Source of the DNA: Pseudolachnospira sp964507035
GTDB taxonomy: Bacteria > Bacillota > Clostridia > Lachnospirales > Lachnospiraceae
Direction: 5' to 3'
Length of the DNA stretch: 13,075 nucleotides
Assembly (NCBI GenBank): GCA_964507035.1
Contig: CAZDOQ010000038.1
Location: forward strand, 1 to 13,075
Below the pieces are notes generated by a model that did no database searches, was not told the origin of the DNA, and worked only from the letters and a program-made list of their open reading frames with translations. Each line of letters begins with the position of its first letter. Positions within the stretch are counted from its first letter, which is position 1. Shown piece by piece: positions 1-7,711 of this stretch. The translations under genes and the position numbers were made by a program.

Positions 1-2
1 AT

Positions 3-53
3 GCGGAGAAAGCGGCCCCGGAGGTGCCGAAGGATCCCGCCGGTAAAGTCTAA
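3..53 (+). CDS. 3' end of an unidentified upstream gene (partial)
   Basis: Reading from base 3, an open frame encodes AEKAAPEVPKDPAGKV and stops at TAA 51-53. Third codon positions are mostly G or C, as in the other genes of the window; the two other forward frames have poorer codon choice. An Ala/Pro/Glu/Lys-rich tail of this kind is typical of a disordered C-terminus. Too little is visible to name the family. The frame choice is an inference from codon bias, so an alternative (non-coding, or another frame) cannot be excluded. Confidence 0.45.
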   Translation, partial: AEKAAPEVPKDPAGKV

Positions 54-76
54 GGAGATCAAAGCCGGAGAGGTGC

Positions 77-106
77 TTGCCAACCGTTCTCTTTCTATGG
101 TAAGAT
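77..106 (+). promoter_or_regulatory. Possible sigma-A-type promoter upstream of rarA
   Basis: TTGCCA (77-82, five of six matches to TTGACA) and TAAGAT (101-106, four of six matches to TATAAT) are separated by 18 bases. They lie in the only sizeable non-coding gap of the window, between the stop at 53 and the rarA ribosome binding site at 128. A start of transcription near base 113 would give a short leader. The match is imperfect and no terminator is visible between 53 and 77, so read-through from the upstream gene is equally possible. Confidence 0.35.
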
Positions 107-127
107 AGACGAAAACACGCAAAACGT

Positions 128-132
128 GGAGG
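128..132 (+). promoter_or_regulatory. Ribosome binding site that decides the rarA start
   Basis: GGAGG at 128-132 directly abuts the ATG at 133, which is too close for initiation there, but lies nine bases before TTG 142. It therefore supports TTG 142 as the real rarA start. Confidence 0.65.
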
Positions 133-141
133 ATGTACATA

Positions 142-1461
142 TTGGACCTTTTTGACTATATGCGGGAAACCCGCCAGGAAAAGGAATCCCCTCTGGCCTC
201 CCGGCTGCGTCCCACTACCCTGGAGGAGGTGGTGGGACAAAAGCACATCCTGGGAAAGGATAAACTGCTGTACCGGGCCATTGCGGCGGACAAACTCAGC
301 TCCTTAATTTTTTACGGTCCGCCGGGGACCGGCAAGACCACCTTGGCCAAGGTCATTGCCAATACCACCAAAGCGGACTTTGAGCAGATCAACGCCACTT
401 CCGCCGGCAAGAAGGACATGGAAGAGGTGGTGGCCAGGGCCAGGGAAAACCTGGCCCTGTACGGCCGGAAGACCATCCTGTTTATAGATGAGATCCACCG
501 CTTCAACAAGGGACAGCAGGACTATCTGCTGCCTTTTGTGGAGGACGGCACCATCATCCTCATTGGCGCCACCACGGAGAACCCGTATTTTGAAGTGAAC
601 CGGGCCTTGATCTCCCGGTCCATTATCTTTGAACTAAAATCCTTGCTGCCGGAGGAGATTGAGGAGATTCTCCTGCGGGCCGTCCAGGACACCCAGAAGG
701 GCATGGGGGCTTACCACGGCGTTCTGGAGCCGGAGGCTTTGCATTTTTTGGCGGATATCTGCGGAGGAGACGCCCGGGCTGCCTTAAACGCAGTGGAGTT
801 GGCTCTTTTGACCACCAGCCCCGGGGAGGATGGGAAGATCCACATCACCCTTTCCGTGGCGGAGGAGTGTATCCAGAAGCGGAATGTCCGGTATGACAAG
901 AGCGGAGACAACCACTATGACGTGATCTCTGCCTTTATCAAGAGTATGCGGGGTTCGGACCCGGATGCGGCGGTGTACTACCTGGCCCGGATGATCTATG
1001 CCGGGGAGGATCCCAAATTCATTGCCCGGCGGATCATGATCTGCGCGGCGGAGGATGTGGGGGTGGCGGACCCCAATGCCCTGGTGGTGGCCACCGCGGC
1101 GGCCCAGGCCCTGGAGCGGGTGGGAATGCCGGAAGGGCAGATCCCCCTGGCGGAGGCGGTGGTGTACGTGGCCACCGCGCCCAAGAGCAACGCCTCCCAC
1201 ATGGCCCTCCAGGCGGCCCTGGAGGCGGTGAAGACGGTGCAGGTGAAGACGGTTCCGCCTCATCTGCAGGACGCCCACTACCGGGGAGCAGCCGGTTTGG
1301 GTCGGGGCGCCGGGTACCAATATGCCCACAATTATCCGGGGCACTATGTGCGCCAGCAGTACTTGCCGGACGAGCTGGTGGGCCGCCGGTTCTTTGAGCC
1401 GGGGGAGAACGGCTACGAAAAAGAAATAAAAAAATATATGGAATTCTGTCAGAAACTGTAG
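142..1461 (+). CDS. rarA: Replication-associated recombination protein RarA (MgsA), AAA+ ATPase
   Basis: RarA is a cytoplasmic clamp-loader-like AAA+ ATPase that acts at stalled replication forks. From the TTG start the protein is 439 residues, the usual family length. Visible motifs: N-terminal PLASRLRPTTLEEVVGQ; Walker A GPPGTGKTT (about 59-67); Walker B LFIDEIHRFNK (about 113-123); sensor 1 GATTENP (about 142-148); an SRS arginine-finger segment near 159; and the sensor 2 GGDARAALNAVE (about 208-219). The C-terminal half carries the MgsA tetramerisation region (GDNHYDVISAFIKSMRGSDP) and the family's DAHYRGAAGLGRG-like segment. The start is chosen at TTG 142 because GGAGG 128-132 is nine bases upstream and the resulting DLFDYMRE N-terminus resembles Firmicute homologues; an ATG at 133 is in frame but touches that site. 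It is followed 26 bases later by the DUF5717 gene, probably in one transcript. Confidence 0.95.
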   Translation: MDLFDYMRETRQEKESPLASRLRPTTLEEVVGQKHILGKDKLLYRAIAADKLSSLIFYGPPGTGKTTLAKVIANTTKADFEQINATSAGKKDMEEVVARARENLALYGRKTILFIDEIHRFNKGQQDYLLPFVEDGTIILIGATTENPYFEVNRALISRSIIFELKSLLPEEIEEILLRAVQDTQKGMGAYHGVLEPEALHFLADICGGDARAALNAVELALLTTSPGEDGKIHITLSVAEECIQKRNVRYDKSGDNHYDVISAFIKSMRGSDPDAAVYYLARMIYAGEDPKFIARRIMICAAEDVGVADPNALVVATAAAQALERVGMPEGQIPLAEAVVYVATAPKSNASHMALQAALEAVKTVQVKTVPPHLQDAHYRGAAGLGRGAGYQYAHNYPGHYVRQQYLPDELVGRRFFEPGENGYEKEIKKYMEFCQKL

Positions 1462-1476
1462 TAAGATAAAACGGGT

Positions 1477-1482
1477 AGGTGA
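1477..1482 (+). promoter_or_regulatory. Ribosome binding site that decides the DUF5717 gene start
   Basis: AGGTGA at 1477-1482 overlaps an in-frame GTG at 1479 but is five bases before a second in-frame GTG at 1488. This favours GTG 1488 as the translation start. Confidence 0.5.
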
Positions 1483-1487
1483 ACAGG

Positions 1488-4400
1488 GTGAAAGAGGGCA
1501 TCAGCCGTCTGGCCAGGGGTATTGTGGACGCAGAAGTCCCCCAGCTGGCGCTTTTACAGCCGAATATCGATGAGGTCATTGCCTATGGCCGGATTCATCA
1601 AGGCGATCTTCGCATCAACAGCGAAAACCGGCTTGCTTTTCGTGGTCTGGTTTATTCCAGCGACAGCCGGGTGTCCTTGCGGTCCGGCTATTTTACCGGG
1701 GAAAGCGCCTTTATCTCCTATGAGGTGGACGCCCGGCGCCTGGAAGAGGGGGAGGCCATCACCGGCGTTTTCACGCTGGTCAGCAACGGCGGCGAGTACA
1801 CCATCCCCTATTGTTTCCGGGTCCAGGTGGCGGACGCCTCCCGGTTTGGCCAGCTGCAGACGGGGCAGCAGTTGGGAGAGATGGTCCAGGCGGAGCCGGA
1901 TACGGCCCTGCGCCTGTTTGATTCGGATGAGTTTGCCCGGCTGCCTTTCATGCAGGATATGGCGGCCCGGGCCATGTATGACGGCCTCTGCCGCGGCGGT
2001 TCTCGCCGCAGCGCTCTGGAAGAGTTTTTGGTGGCCATCGGCGTAAAAGAAGGGGTGCGGCTGATGGCAAACACCGAGTCCCGCTATTACACCGGCACTG
2101 GGGAGGAATTGGTGGACTGCCTGACGGTTAGCCGGAATACCTGGGGGTATCTGGCTTGCCGGGTGGAGAGCGACGCCCGTTTTTTGGCTGTGGAAAAGGA
2201 ACGCCTCACCGACTCGGATTTTGTGGGAAATTCCTGCGAACTGCATTATCATATTCTGCCCCAGTACTTGCACCAGGGCCAAAATTATGGAAAGATCACC
2301 CTGTCCGGGGTCTATGGAACCCTGGAGTTGACGGTGGTGGTGGAAGTGCCCGGAAATACGGAGGAGCAGGAGCGGCGCAGCCGGTTCCGGAGGAACTTCA
2401 TCTCCTACGTCCAGGCGGACTTGGACCTGCTGTCCGGGCAGTATGAAAAGGGCCTTTTGCTAAACCGGATGGAGAACGCCTGGAATGCCATGGCGGAGTT
2501 GAGAGAACCGGATGTGCAGCGGAAGCTGTGGCAGGTGGAGTTGGCCATGTACCGGGACCGGAAGGAACTGGCGGGCCGGCTGTTAAATGAGTTGCAGCCG
2601 GAGGTTCAGAAAAACCGGACCACAGATGTGGATTCCTATTGCCTTTTCCTGTACCTGCAGATACGTCTGGAGGACAGCTGGGATCTGCGGGAGCGGCTGC
2701 TCAAACTGCTGGAAAAATACCAGGAGCGGGGGCAGGGGACGTTCATGGTGGCGTTGCTGCAGATGTGGGTGGATGAGAGTTTTCTCAACCGGCCGGCGGA
2801 ATCTCTGGAGCGGATGCGGGAATTCTACCGGAAAGGGGTCCGCAGCCCTTATCTCTATCTGGAAGCCTGCCGGATCTACAATGAGATCCCGGATGCGCTT
2901 CAAAAATTGGACCGGTTTGTCCTGCAGGCCCTGTGGTTTGGCGCCAAGCACGGCTACCTGAAGCCGCCGGTGGCGGAGCGGGTGGCGTCTCTGTCCGTGT
3001 CCGAGACCGGCTTCCGGCCGGAACTGTACAGGGTGTTGCAGGCGCTCTATGAGGCGGGGCCCACGGAGGCGCTGCTCCATGCGGTCTGCGCCATCTTGAT
3101 CAAAGGAAATCAGCGGGGAAAGGAACACTTTTCCTGGTTTGCCAAGGGGGTGGAGGCGGATGTGCGCCTGACCCGCTTGTATGACTATTATCTGTATACC
3201 TTGCCGGAGGACTTTGAGGGGCCGCTGCCCCAGGTGGTGCTGCTGTACTACTCCTACAACAGCCCTTCGGACGTGTCCTCCAAGCTGCGCCTGTACCGGA
3301 ATGTGCTGGAAAACTTTTCTCTGGACAGCATGATGGGGAAGGCATATGAAAAGGAGATTCAGCAGTTTGCCCTGGAGCAGCTGCTGGCAGGCTGTGTCAA
3401 CGATTCCCTGGCGGTACTGTACCGGAAGCTTCTGTTCCCGGAGATGGTGGACGAGCGGATGGCCCGGATTCTGCCGGATATCCTGAAAACCTGCCGGATT
3501 CAGGTGGACAATCCCAACCTGCGCCAGGCAGTGGTGGTGTACGGGGAACTGAAAGAAGAAAAGGCCGTAGCCATCCGGGACGGGGTGACCTATATCCCGG
3601 TGTACACAGACGGCTGCCGGCTCCTGTTTGCGGATGCCTACAACAGCCGTTACGCCGGTGTGTCCTTTACCTGCACGCCGTTGTTCCCGGACCAAAAGGA
3701 ACTGCTGAATCGCTGCTGGGAGATCTGGCCGGATCATCCCATGCTGAAGCTGGCCCGCTGCACGGAGATCCTCCAGAGCGGTCAGGTGGGACCGGAGGAA
3801 GCCGCTTTGCTCCGGGCCGAGTGGGAGGTGGAGGGACTTCACCCTCTGTTTTTGAGAAAGCTGACGGCTGGCGTCATCCGGTACTATGCCCGCCAGGATG
3901 CGGACAGCGGAGACGACCTGCTGGCCTGTGTGGAGAACCCCTATGTGAGCCGGGAGGACCGGCTGTATCTGATGGAGGCCCTGATAGAACGGGAATATCT
4001 CCAGGAGGCCCTGGGGTTGATTCGCGCCTATGGATATGAGAAGATCCGGCTGCCGCTGCTGTTAAAACTCTGCAGCCGGACCATACAGAACCAGTCCTAC
4101 CGGAAGGACGAGTTTCTCCTGGAACTGGCCTACCACTTGTTCCAGCGGGGGCAGGACAACGACACGGTGCTGTCTTATCTCTGCCTTCACTACAACGGGC
4201 TCAGCCGGGATATGCTGGTGCTGCTGCGCCGGGGCGAGAGCCGCCGGTTGGATACGGGAGATCTGGCGGAGCGCCTTTTGGCCCAGGAATTGTTTACTCG
4301 GACCTACGCGTCCCTGGACGACGTGTTTCAGATTTATCTGAAGAAGGGCGTCACGGACCGGATGCTGACCAGCGCTTATTTTGTGGTCAAATGCTACGGC

Positions 4401-5039
4401 TATTTTATGGAAGAGGAAAAGGTGGAGGCCAGTGTCTTCCAGCATGTCCGGACCATTGTCCAGGCTGAACTTTTGGCTGGCAGCGTGCCGGTGGTCTGCC
4501 TGTTGGCCCTGACCAAGTACTATGCGGGGCAGCCGGAACTCTCAGAGGAAGAGCGGACGCTGGGGCAGGAGATGGTCATGCGCCTGTACCACAAAGGCAT
4601 GGTGTTTCCCTATTTCAAAAAGCTGGGACAGTTGTTCCGCCTGCCGGATGAAATCCAGGACAAGACAATCTTAGAGTACCGGGGAGATCAGAATGCTTCC
4701 GTGGAGTTGTGGTACCGGATCCTGCCGGACGGGGAGAGCAAGCCTCTGGTCCGGACGGAGATGCCCCAGTGCTATCAGGGGATTTTTGTGAAAATGCTGC
4801 TGCTCTTCTCCGGCGACGTGCTGGAGTATGAGATTTGGACCATTCAGGGAAAACGCCGGGAACTGGCGGAGCGGGGATGCCGGAAGGCGGAGGCTCTGGC
4901 AGCCGGGGCCAACCGGTTCCGGGAATTGAACGCTCTGGTGGAAGGCCTGCAGGATCCTTCGGATGAGGCGTGGCAGAAGGCTGTGGCAGCTTATGCGGAG
5001 AAGGACTCTCTGGTGGAGAGCCTTTTCCCGGTCATATAA
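1488..5039 (+). CDS. DUF5717 family protein, very large helical-repeat protein of unknown function
   Basis: No biochemical function is known to me. From GTG 1488 the product is 1183 residues (1186 from GTG 1479). It has no signal peptide and no membrane segment, so it should be cytoplasmic. The N-terminus (about 1-115) is beta-rich, with alternating hydrophobic strands such as GEYTIPYCFRVQV; a short helical stretch (about 145-200) and a second beta-rich domain follow, ending in ITLSGVYGTLELTVVVEV near 275-290. From about 305 to 1040 the sequence is almost entirely amphipathic helix pairs with TPR/alpha-solenoid spacing (for example ENAWNAMAEL, ELAGRLLNEL, SLERMREFYRKG). A beta-rich C-terminal segment (about 1060-1130, with YRGDQNASVELWYRILPDG) precedes a terminal helix. 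The assignment to DUF5717 rests on remembered family features: length, N-terminal KEGISRLARGI-like start, and pairing with DUF5716. The next gene starts 28 bases downstream. A protein-protein scaffold role is inference. Confidence 0.8.
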   Translation: MKEGISRLARGIVDAEVPQLALLQPNIDEVIAYGRIHQGDLRINSENRLAFRGLVYSSDSRVSLRSGYFTGESAFISYEVDARRLEEGEAITGVFTLVSNGGEYTIPYCFRVQVADASRFGQLQTGQQLGEMVQAEPDTALRLFDSDEFARLPFMQDMAARAMYDGLCRGGSRRSALEEFLVAIGVKEGVRLMANTESRYYTGTGEELVDCLTVSRNTWGYLACRVESDARFLAVEKERLTDSDFVGNSCELHYHILPQYLHQGQNYGKITLSGVYGTLELTVVVEVPGNTEEQERRSRFRRNFISYVQADLDLLSGQYEKGLLLNRMENAWNAMAELREPDVQRKLWQVELAMYRDRKELAGRLLNELQPEVQKNRTTDVDSYCLFLYLQIRLEDSWDLRERLLKLLEKYQERGQGTFMVALLQMWVDESFLNRPAESLERMREFYRKGVRSPYLYLEACRIYNEIPDALQKLDRFVLQALWFGAKHGYLKPPVAERVASLSVSETGFRPELYRVLQALYEAGPTEALLHAVCAILIKGNQRGKEHFSWFAKGVEADVRLTRLYDYYLYTLPEDFEGPLPQVVLLYYSYNSPSDVSSKLRLYRNVLENFSLDSMMGKAYEKEIQQFALEQLLAGCVNDSLAVLYRKLLFPEMVDERMARILPDILKTCRIQVDNPNLRQAVVVYGELKEEKAVAIRDGVTYIPVYTDGCRLLFADAYNSRYAGVSFTCTPLFPDQKELLNRCWEIWPDHPMLKLARCTEILQSGQVGPEEAALLRAEWEVEGLHPLFLRKLTAGVIRYYARQDADSGDDLLACVENPYVSREDRLYLMEALIEREYLQEALGLIRAYGYEKIRLPLLLKLCSRTIQNQSYRKDEFLLELAYHLFQRGQDNDTVLSYLCLHYNGLSRDMLVLLRRGESRRLDTGDLAERLLAQELFTRTYASLDDVFQIYLKKGVTDRMLTSAYFVVKCYGYFMEEEKVEASVFQHVRTIVQAELLAGSVPVVCLLALTKYYAGQPELSEEERTLGQEMVMRLYHKGMVFPYFKKLGQLFRLPDEIQDKTILEYRGDQNASVELWYRILPDGESKPLVRTEMPQCYQGIFVKMLLLFSGDVLEYEIWTIQGKRRELAERGCRKAEALAAGANRFRELNALVEGLQDPSDEAWQKAVAAYAEKDSLVESLFPVI

Positions 5040-5054
5040 AACGGAAGGAAGAAG

Positions 5055-5062
5055 AAAGGAGG
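5055..5062 (+). promoter_or_regulatory. Strong ribosome binding site for the DUF5716 gene
   Basis: AAAGGAGG at 5055-5062 is five bases before GTG 5068. It fixes the start there, although the open frame extends upstream into the DUF5717 gene. Confidence 0.75.
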
Positions 5063-5067
5063 AGCCT

Positions 5068-6333
5068 GTGGAGGGATTATTATTGGGAGTTGATCTCTGT
5101 GATGATTACAGCCAAATCAGCTGTTTCCGCCCTCTGAAAATGGAGCCGGAGCCGGTGGCTCTGGGTGAAAACGACTCCTCCGGGCTGATCCCTACGGTGA
5201 TCTGCAAGAAGAAGGGGGAGGACGCCTGGTATATTGGGGAGGAGGCCTACCGGCTGGCCCTTTTGGGCGGCGGGACCATGGTGGACAAGCTGGTAAAGCT
5301 GGTCCGGAAGGAGGGCCACGCCACCATTGAGGGGGTTCGCTACTCGGCGGAGGAACTGCTGCGGATCTATGTGAGCAAGATCCTGGAACTTCCGGTGCGC
5401 CAGTACGGCTCTCAGGTGATCGAGAGCCTGGTGTTTACCATCCAGGAACTGGAGGGCCATTTCCTGGACAAGCTGATCCGGGTGGCGGAGGCCTGCGGCA
5501 TAGAGCGGGAGGCAGTTCATATCCTCAGCCACACCGAGAGCTTTATCTACTATGTGATCAGCCAGAAAAAGGATGTGTGGGCCAATCAGACCTGCCTCAT
5601 GGATCTGACGGAGGACGGACTCCATTTTTACGAGATGAAGGTGATCCGGGGGCGGAAGCCCCAGGTCATTGAGGCCAGCCACCAAAAGTTGGAGGAAGGG
5701 TTCAGTCTGGACGTGCTGGACACCCCGGCGGGGGAACATTTGGGGGATACCATCCTTACCGCCTGCGCGGAGCGGCTGTTCCAGCGAAAACTGATCTCTT
5801 CCGTGTTTTTGACAGGGAAGGGCTTCCTCACCAGCGATTGGGCCCCAAAATTTTTGAAGGTGGCCTGCAATAAGCGGAAGGTATTTGCGGGACAGCATCT
5901 GTTTGCCGGCGGGGCGGCCTATGTGGCTTTTGACCTGCTCCAGGAGCACACTGCTTATCCCTATGTGTGCATCTGCGAGGGCCGGATCCGCTCCACCGTC
6001 AGCCTGTACGCAGTCTACGGCGGCCGGAAGGAGCAGGTGGTGCTGGCGGCGGCAGGGATCAACTGGTATGAGGCCAAGTCCTCCGTGGAATTTATTCTGG
6101 ATGATGTGAATATGCTGGACCTGACGGTGACCCCCATCGGGAGCCCCCGGGTGGAGAAGGTGAGTATTTCCCTGGACGAGCTGCCGGCAAGGCCCAACAA
6201 GACCACCAAGATAGAAGTGATTGTGTCCTTCACAGCGGAGCGGTGTATGACGGTCCGGGTGGTGGATAAGGGATTCGGAGACCTGTTCCCGGCCACGGGA
6301 AAGGTGATCCGGAGAGATTTTTACATTTCCTAA
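5068..6333 (+). CDS. DUF5716 family protein, Hsp70/actin-fold-like
   Basis: A 421-residue cytoplasmic protein of unknown function that reads like a divergent Hsp70. The N-terminal LLGVDLCDDYSQIS (5-18) matches the phosphate-1 loop pattern of Hsp70/actin ATPases (compare GIDLGTTYS), with Asp9 in place. IPTVICKKKGEDAWYIGEEA (41-60) resembles the Hsp70 IPS-V...VGEAA segment. VFTIQEL...LIRVAEACGI...HTESFIYYVI (122-164) parallels the Hsp70 helix that ends in NEPTAAALAYG. The second phosphate loop (Hsp70 DLGGGT) is only MDLTEDGLHFYEM (178-190), with no glycine run. LTGKGF (249-254) and the FAGGAAYVA (279-287) fit the adenosine-loop and GAA segments. Residues about 305-421 are beta-rich; ELPARPNKTTKIEVIVSF then TVRVVDKGFG resembles an Hsp70 substrate-binding beta domain. 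It lies between the DUF5717 and TPR genes. Nucleotide binding is plausible; hydrolysis is doubtful. Confidence 0.8.
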   Translation: MEGLLLGVDLCDDYSQISCFRPLKMEPEPVALGENDSSGLIPTVICKKKGEDAWYIGEEAYRLALLGGGTMVDKLVKLVRKEGHATIEGVRYSAEELLRIYVSKILELPVRQYGSQVIESLVFTIQELEGHFLDKLIRVAEACGIEREAVHILSHTESFIYYVISQKKDVWANQTCLMDLTEDGLHFYEMKVIRGRKPQVIEASHQKLEEGFSLDVLDTPAGEHLGDTILTACAERLFQRKLISSVFLTGKGFLTSDWAPKFLKVACNKRKVFAGQHLFAGGAAYVAFDLLQEHTAYPYVCICEGRIRSTVSLYAVYGGRKEQVVLAAAGINWYEAKSSVEFILDDVNMLDLTVTPIGSPRVEKVSISLDELPARPNKTTKIEVIVSFTAERCMTVRVVDKGFGDLFPATGKVIRRDFYIS

Positions 6334-6368
6334 AGCCACAGGCTTGGGGGAGAGGAGAGAAGACAGCC

Positions 6369-7184
6369 ATGAGCGGATTGATTCTGTGCAGCAGCCGGAA
6401 GGTACAGCATCCTTACTATGTGGAAGAGTTGGGAATCTATCTGTACTCCGGGGAAGAGCTGAGTTATTTTATCTACCACAATCTGATGCTCATCGGCGAG
6501 GACTTCCTGGACGAGAGGTTATTCCGATTTATTGGCCAGGAGTTGGGGATGACAGGGCTGGAAACGAAACTCCGGAAATGGTGGGGACAAGCAGAACTGT
6601 CGGAACTGCTCCTGGTGATTTTGCAGGATATCCATTACTACAGCAGTGCGGAACTCTTCTCTTTTAAAGAGCAGCTGGAGCGGCTGGCCGCATCCAGCGC
6701 CGCGGAGAAAATGAAAGCCAAAGCGGACTACCTGTTTTCTCTACGCCAGTATTACGGGACGCTGCGCCTGTACGACCGGATTTTTGCACTGCGAAGCGAT
6801 GAACTTTTGAGCGAGGGGTTCCGGGGGAACATCTGGTTCAACATGGGTTCGGCGCTGGCTGGGATTTTTTCGTTTGACCAGGCAGCGGAATGTTATCAGA
6901 AGGCTTACCAGCTGCTCCAGACGGAGGAGCCGCTGCGAAAGCTGTGGGAACTGCATTTTCTGGATAAACTGGTGAAGATTCCGGAGGAACTTTCGGAGAA
7001 GGTTCCGGCGGAGACCCAGTACCAGTGGAAGGCAGAGTGGGAAAAAAAGCAGAAACAAGCGCACTTTGCGGGACTAGCGGCGGAGGTGGAGGCACTCCGG
7101 GAGAAAGACCGGGTCCGCCGGGCAGAAGGCATGGCCGCCCTGGTCCGCAGGTGGAAATCGGAATATCAGAGGAGTCAAGGATGA
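6369..7184 (+). CDS. Conserved hypothetical protein with TPR-like and coiled-coil regions
   Basis: 271 residues, cytoplasmic, not assigned to a named family. The N-terminal part (1-50, LILCSSRKVQHPYYVEELG then YSGEELSYFIYHNLMLI) looks like a conserved motif of a small clostridial family I recall only vaguely. Helices follow to about 145. Residues about 155-188 (NIWFNMGSALAG...FDQAAECYQKAYQLL) fit one TPR unit closely: W, G and A at the expected spacing, then A and Y in helix B. Residues about 218-268 are charged and helical (KAEWEKKQKQ, EVEALREKDRVRRAEG), a likely coiled coil. The ATG at 6369 is preceded by AGGAG at 6353-6357, a rather long 11-base spacing. The stop overlaps the aroK start (ATGA, 7181-7184), so the two are probably translationally coupled. 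Its position directly after the DUF5716 gene suggests a partner of that protein; this is inference. Confidence 0.8.
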   Translation: MSGLILCSSRKVQHPYYVEELGIYLYSGEELSYFIYHNLMLIGEDFLDERLFRFIGQELGMTGLETKLRKWWGQAELSELLLVILQDIHYYSSAELFSFKEQLERLAASSAAEKMKAKADYLFSLRQYYGTLRLYDRIFALRSDELLSEGFRGNIWFNMGSALAGIFSFDQAAECYQKAYQLLQTEEPLRKLWELHFLDKLVKIPEELSEKVPAETQYQWKAEWEKKQKQAHFAGLAAEVEALREKDRVRRAEGMAALVRRWKSEYQRSQG

Positions 7185-7711
7185 ATAACAAGAATATATT
7201 TTTTATAGGATTCATGGGCAGCGGAAAGACCACCGTTTCGGCGGCGTTCGGCAAAACCTACGGCCGGCCGGTGCTGGAACTGGATGATGAGATTGTGGCC
7301 CGGGAGGGCCGCAGCGTCCGCCAGATGTTTGAAGAGTCCGGGGAGGAATACTTCCGGGATTGGGAGAGCCGGATGCTTCGGGAACTCACCGCTGGCCAGG
7401 GCGCCATTGTTTCCTGCGGAGGCGGGATCGTGACCCGGAAGGAAAATATCCAGGTCATGAAGCAGAACGGGTTCATCGTCCTGCTAAAAGCCACCCCGGA
7501 AACCACCTTGGAGCGGGTGAAAAATGAGCAGACCCGGCCGATCTTAAACGGCAATATGAATGTGGAATATATTGAACAACTGATGCAAAAACGGGCCGGC
7601 GCCTATCAGGAAGCGGCGGATGTGGTAGTGGTCACAGATGGCAAAAGCGTAGAACAGGTGGTAAAAGATGTCTATGAAAGTATCCATCGGGCAGGACAGT
7701 CATCGATTTGA
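7181..7711 (+). CDS. aroK: Shikimate kinase
   Basis: Phosphorylates shikimate at the 3-hydroxyl with ATP, step five of the chorismate (aromatic amino acid) pathway, in the cytoplasm. The 176-residue length is typical. Seen: Walker A GFMGSGKTT (10-18); shikimate-binding Asp35 in ELDDEI; FEESGEEYFRDWE with Arg59; the Gly triad CGGG (79-82); lid arginine Arg119 in TRPIL; and Arg138 in KRAGAYQEAADVVV. One mild oddity is Glu33 at the first position of the usual DxD motif. ATG 7181 is chosen because GAGGAG 7169-7174 is six bases upstream and the P-loop then falls at residue 10; the open frame running further upstream lies over the preceding gene. The 3' end overlaps the ispF-like gene by 44 bases in another frame. 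Confidence 0.95.
   Translation: MNNKNIFFIGFMGSGKTTVSAAFGKTYGRPVLELDDEIVAREGRSVRQMFEESGEEYFRDWESRMLRELTAGQGAIVSCGGGIVTRKENIQVMKQNGFIVLLKATPETTLERVKNEQTRPILNGNMNVEYIEQLMQKRAGAYQEAADVVVVTDGKSVEQVVKDVYESIHRAGQSSI
7656..7661 (+). promoter_or_regulatory. Ribosome binding site for the ispF-like gene, inside aroK
   Basis: AGGTGG at 7656-7661 lies within the aroK coding region, six bases before ATG 7668 and twelve before ATG 7674. The spacing favours ATG 7668, though ATG 7674 would give the cleaner family N-terminus (MKVSIGQDSH). Confidence 0.45.

Noticed and set aside
54..127. Riboswitch or structured leader before rarA
   Set aside because: The region is too short for known riboswitch classes and I see no convincing stem-loops; only a possible promoter is supported.
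2583..3842. 419-codon open frame on the minus strand inside the DUF5717 gene
   Set aside because: Rich in His, Gln, Pro and Leu, with no motif or good ribosome binding site. It is an antisense shadow produced because the sense gene rarely uses TTA, CTA or TCA codons.
4963..5067. N-terminal extension of the DUF5716 protein
   Set aside because: It overlaps the DUF5717 coding end, encodes an Arg-rich stretch unlike the family, and is bypassed by AAAGGAGG before GTG 5068.
5080..6339. 419-codon minus-strand frame opposite the DUF5716 gene
   Set aside because: Same composition artefact; the sense product has Hsp70-like motifs, a strong ribosome binding site and family resemblance.
7025..7180. N-terminal extension of aroK upstream of ATG 7181
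   Set aside because: It lies wholly within the preceding TPR gene, is Gly/Pro/Arg-rich, and would push the P-loop far from its normal position; GAGGAG supports ATG 7181.
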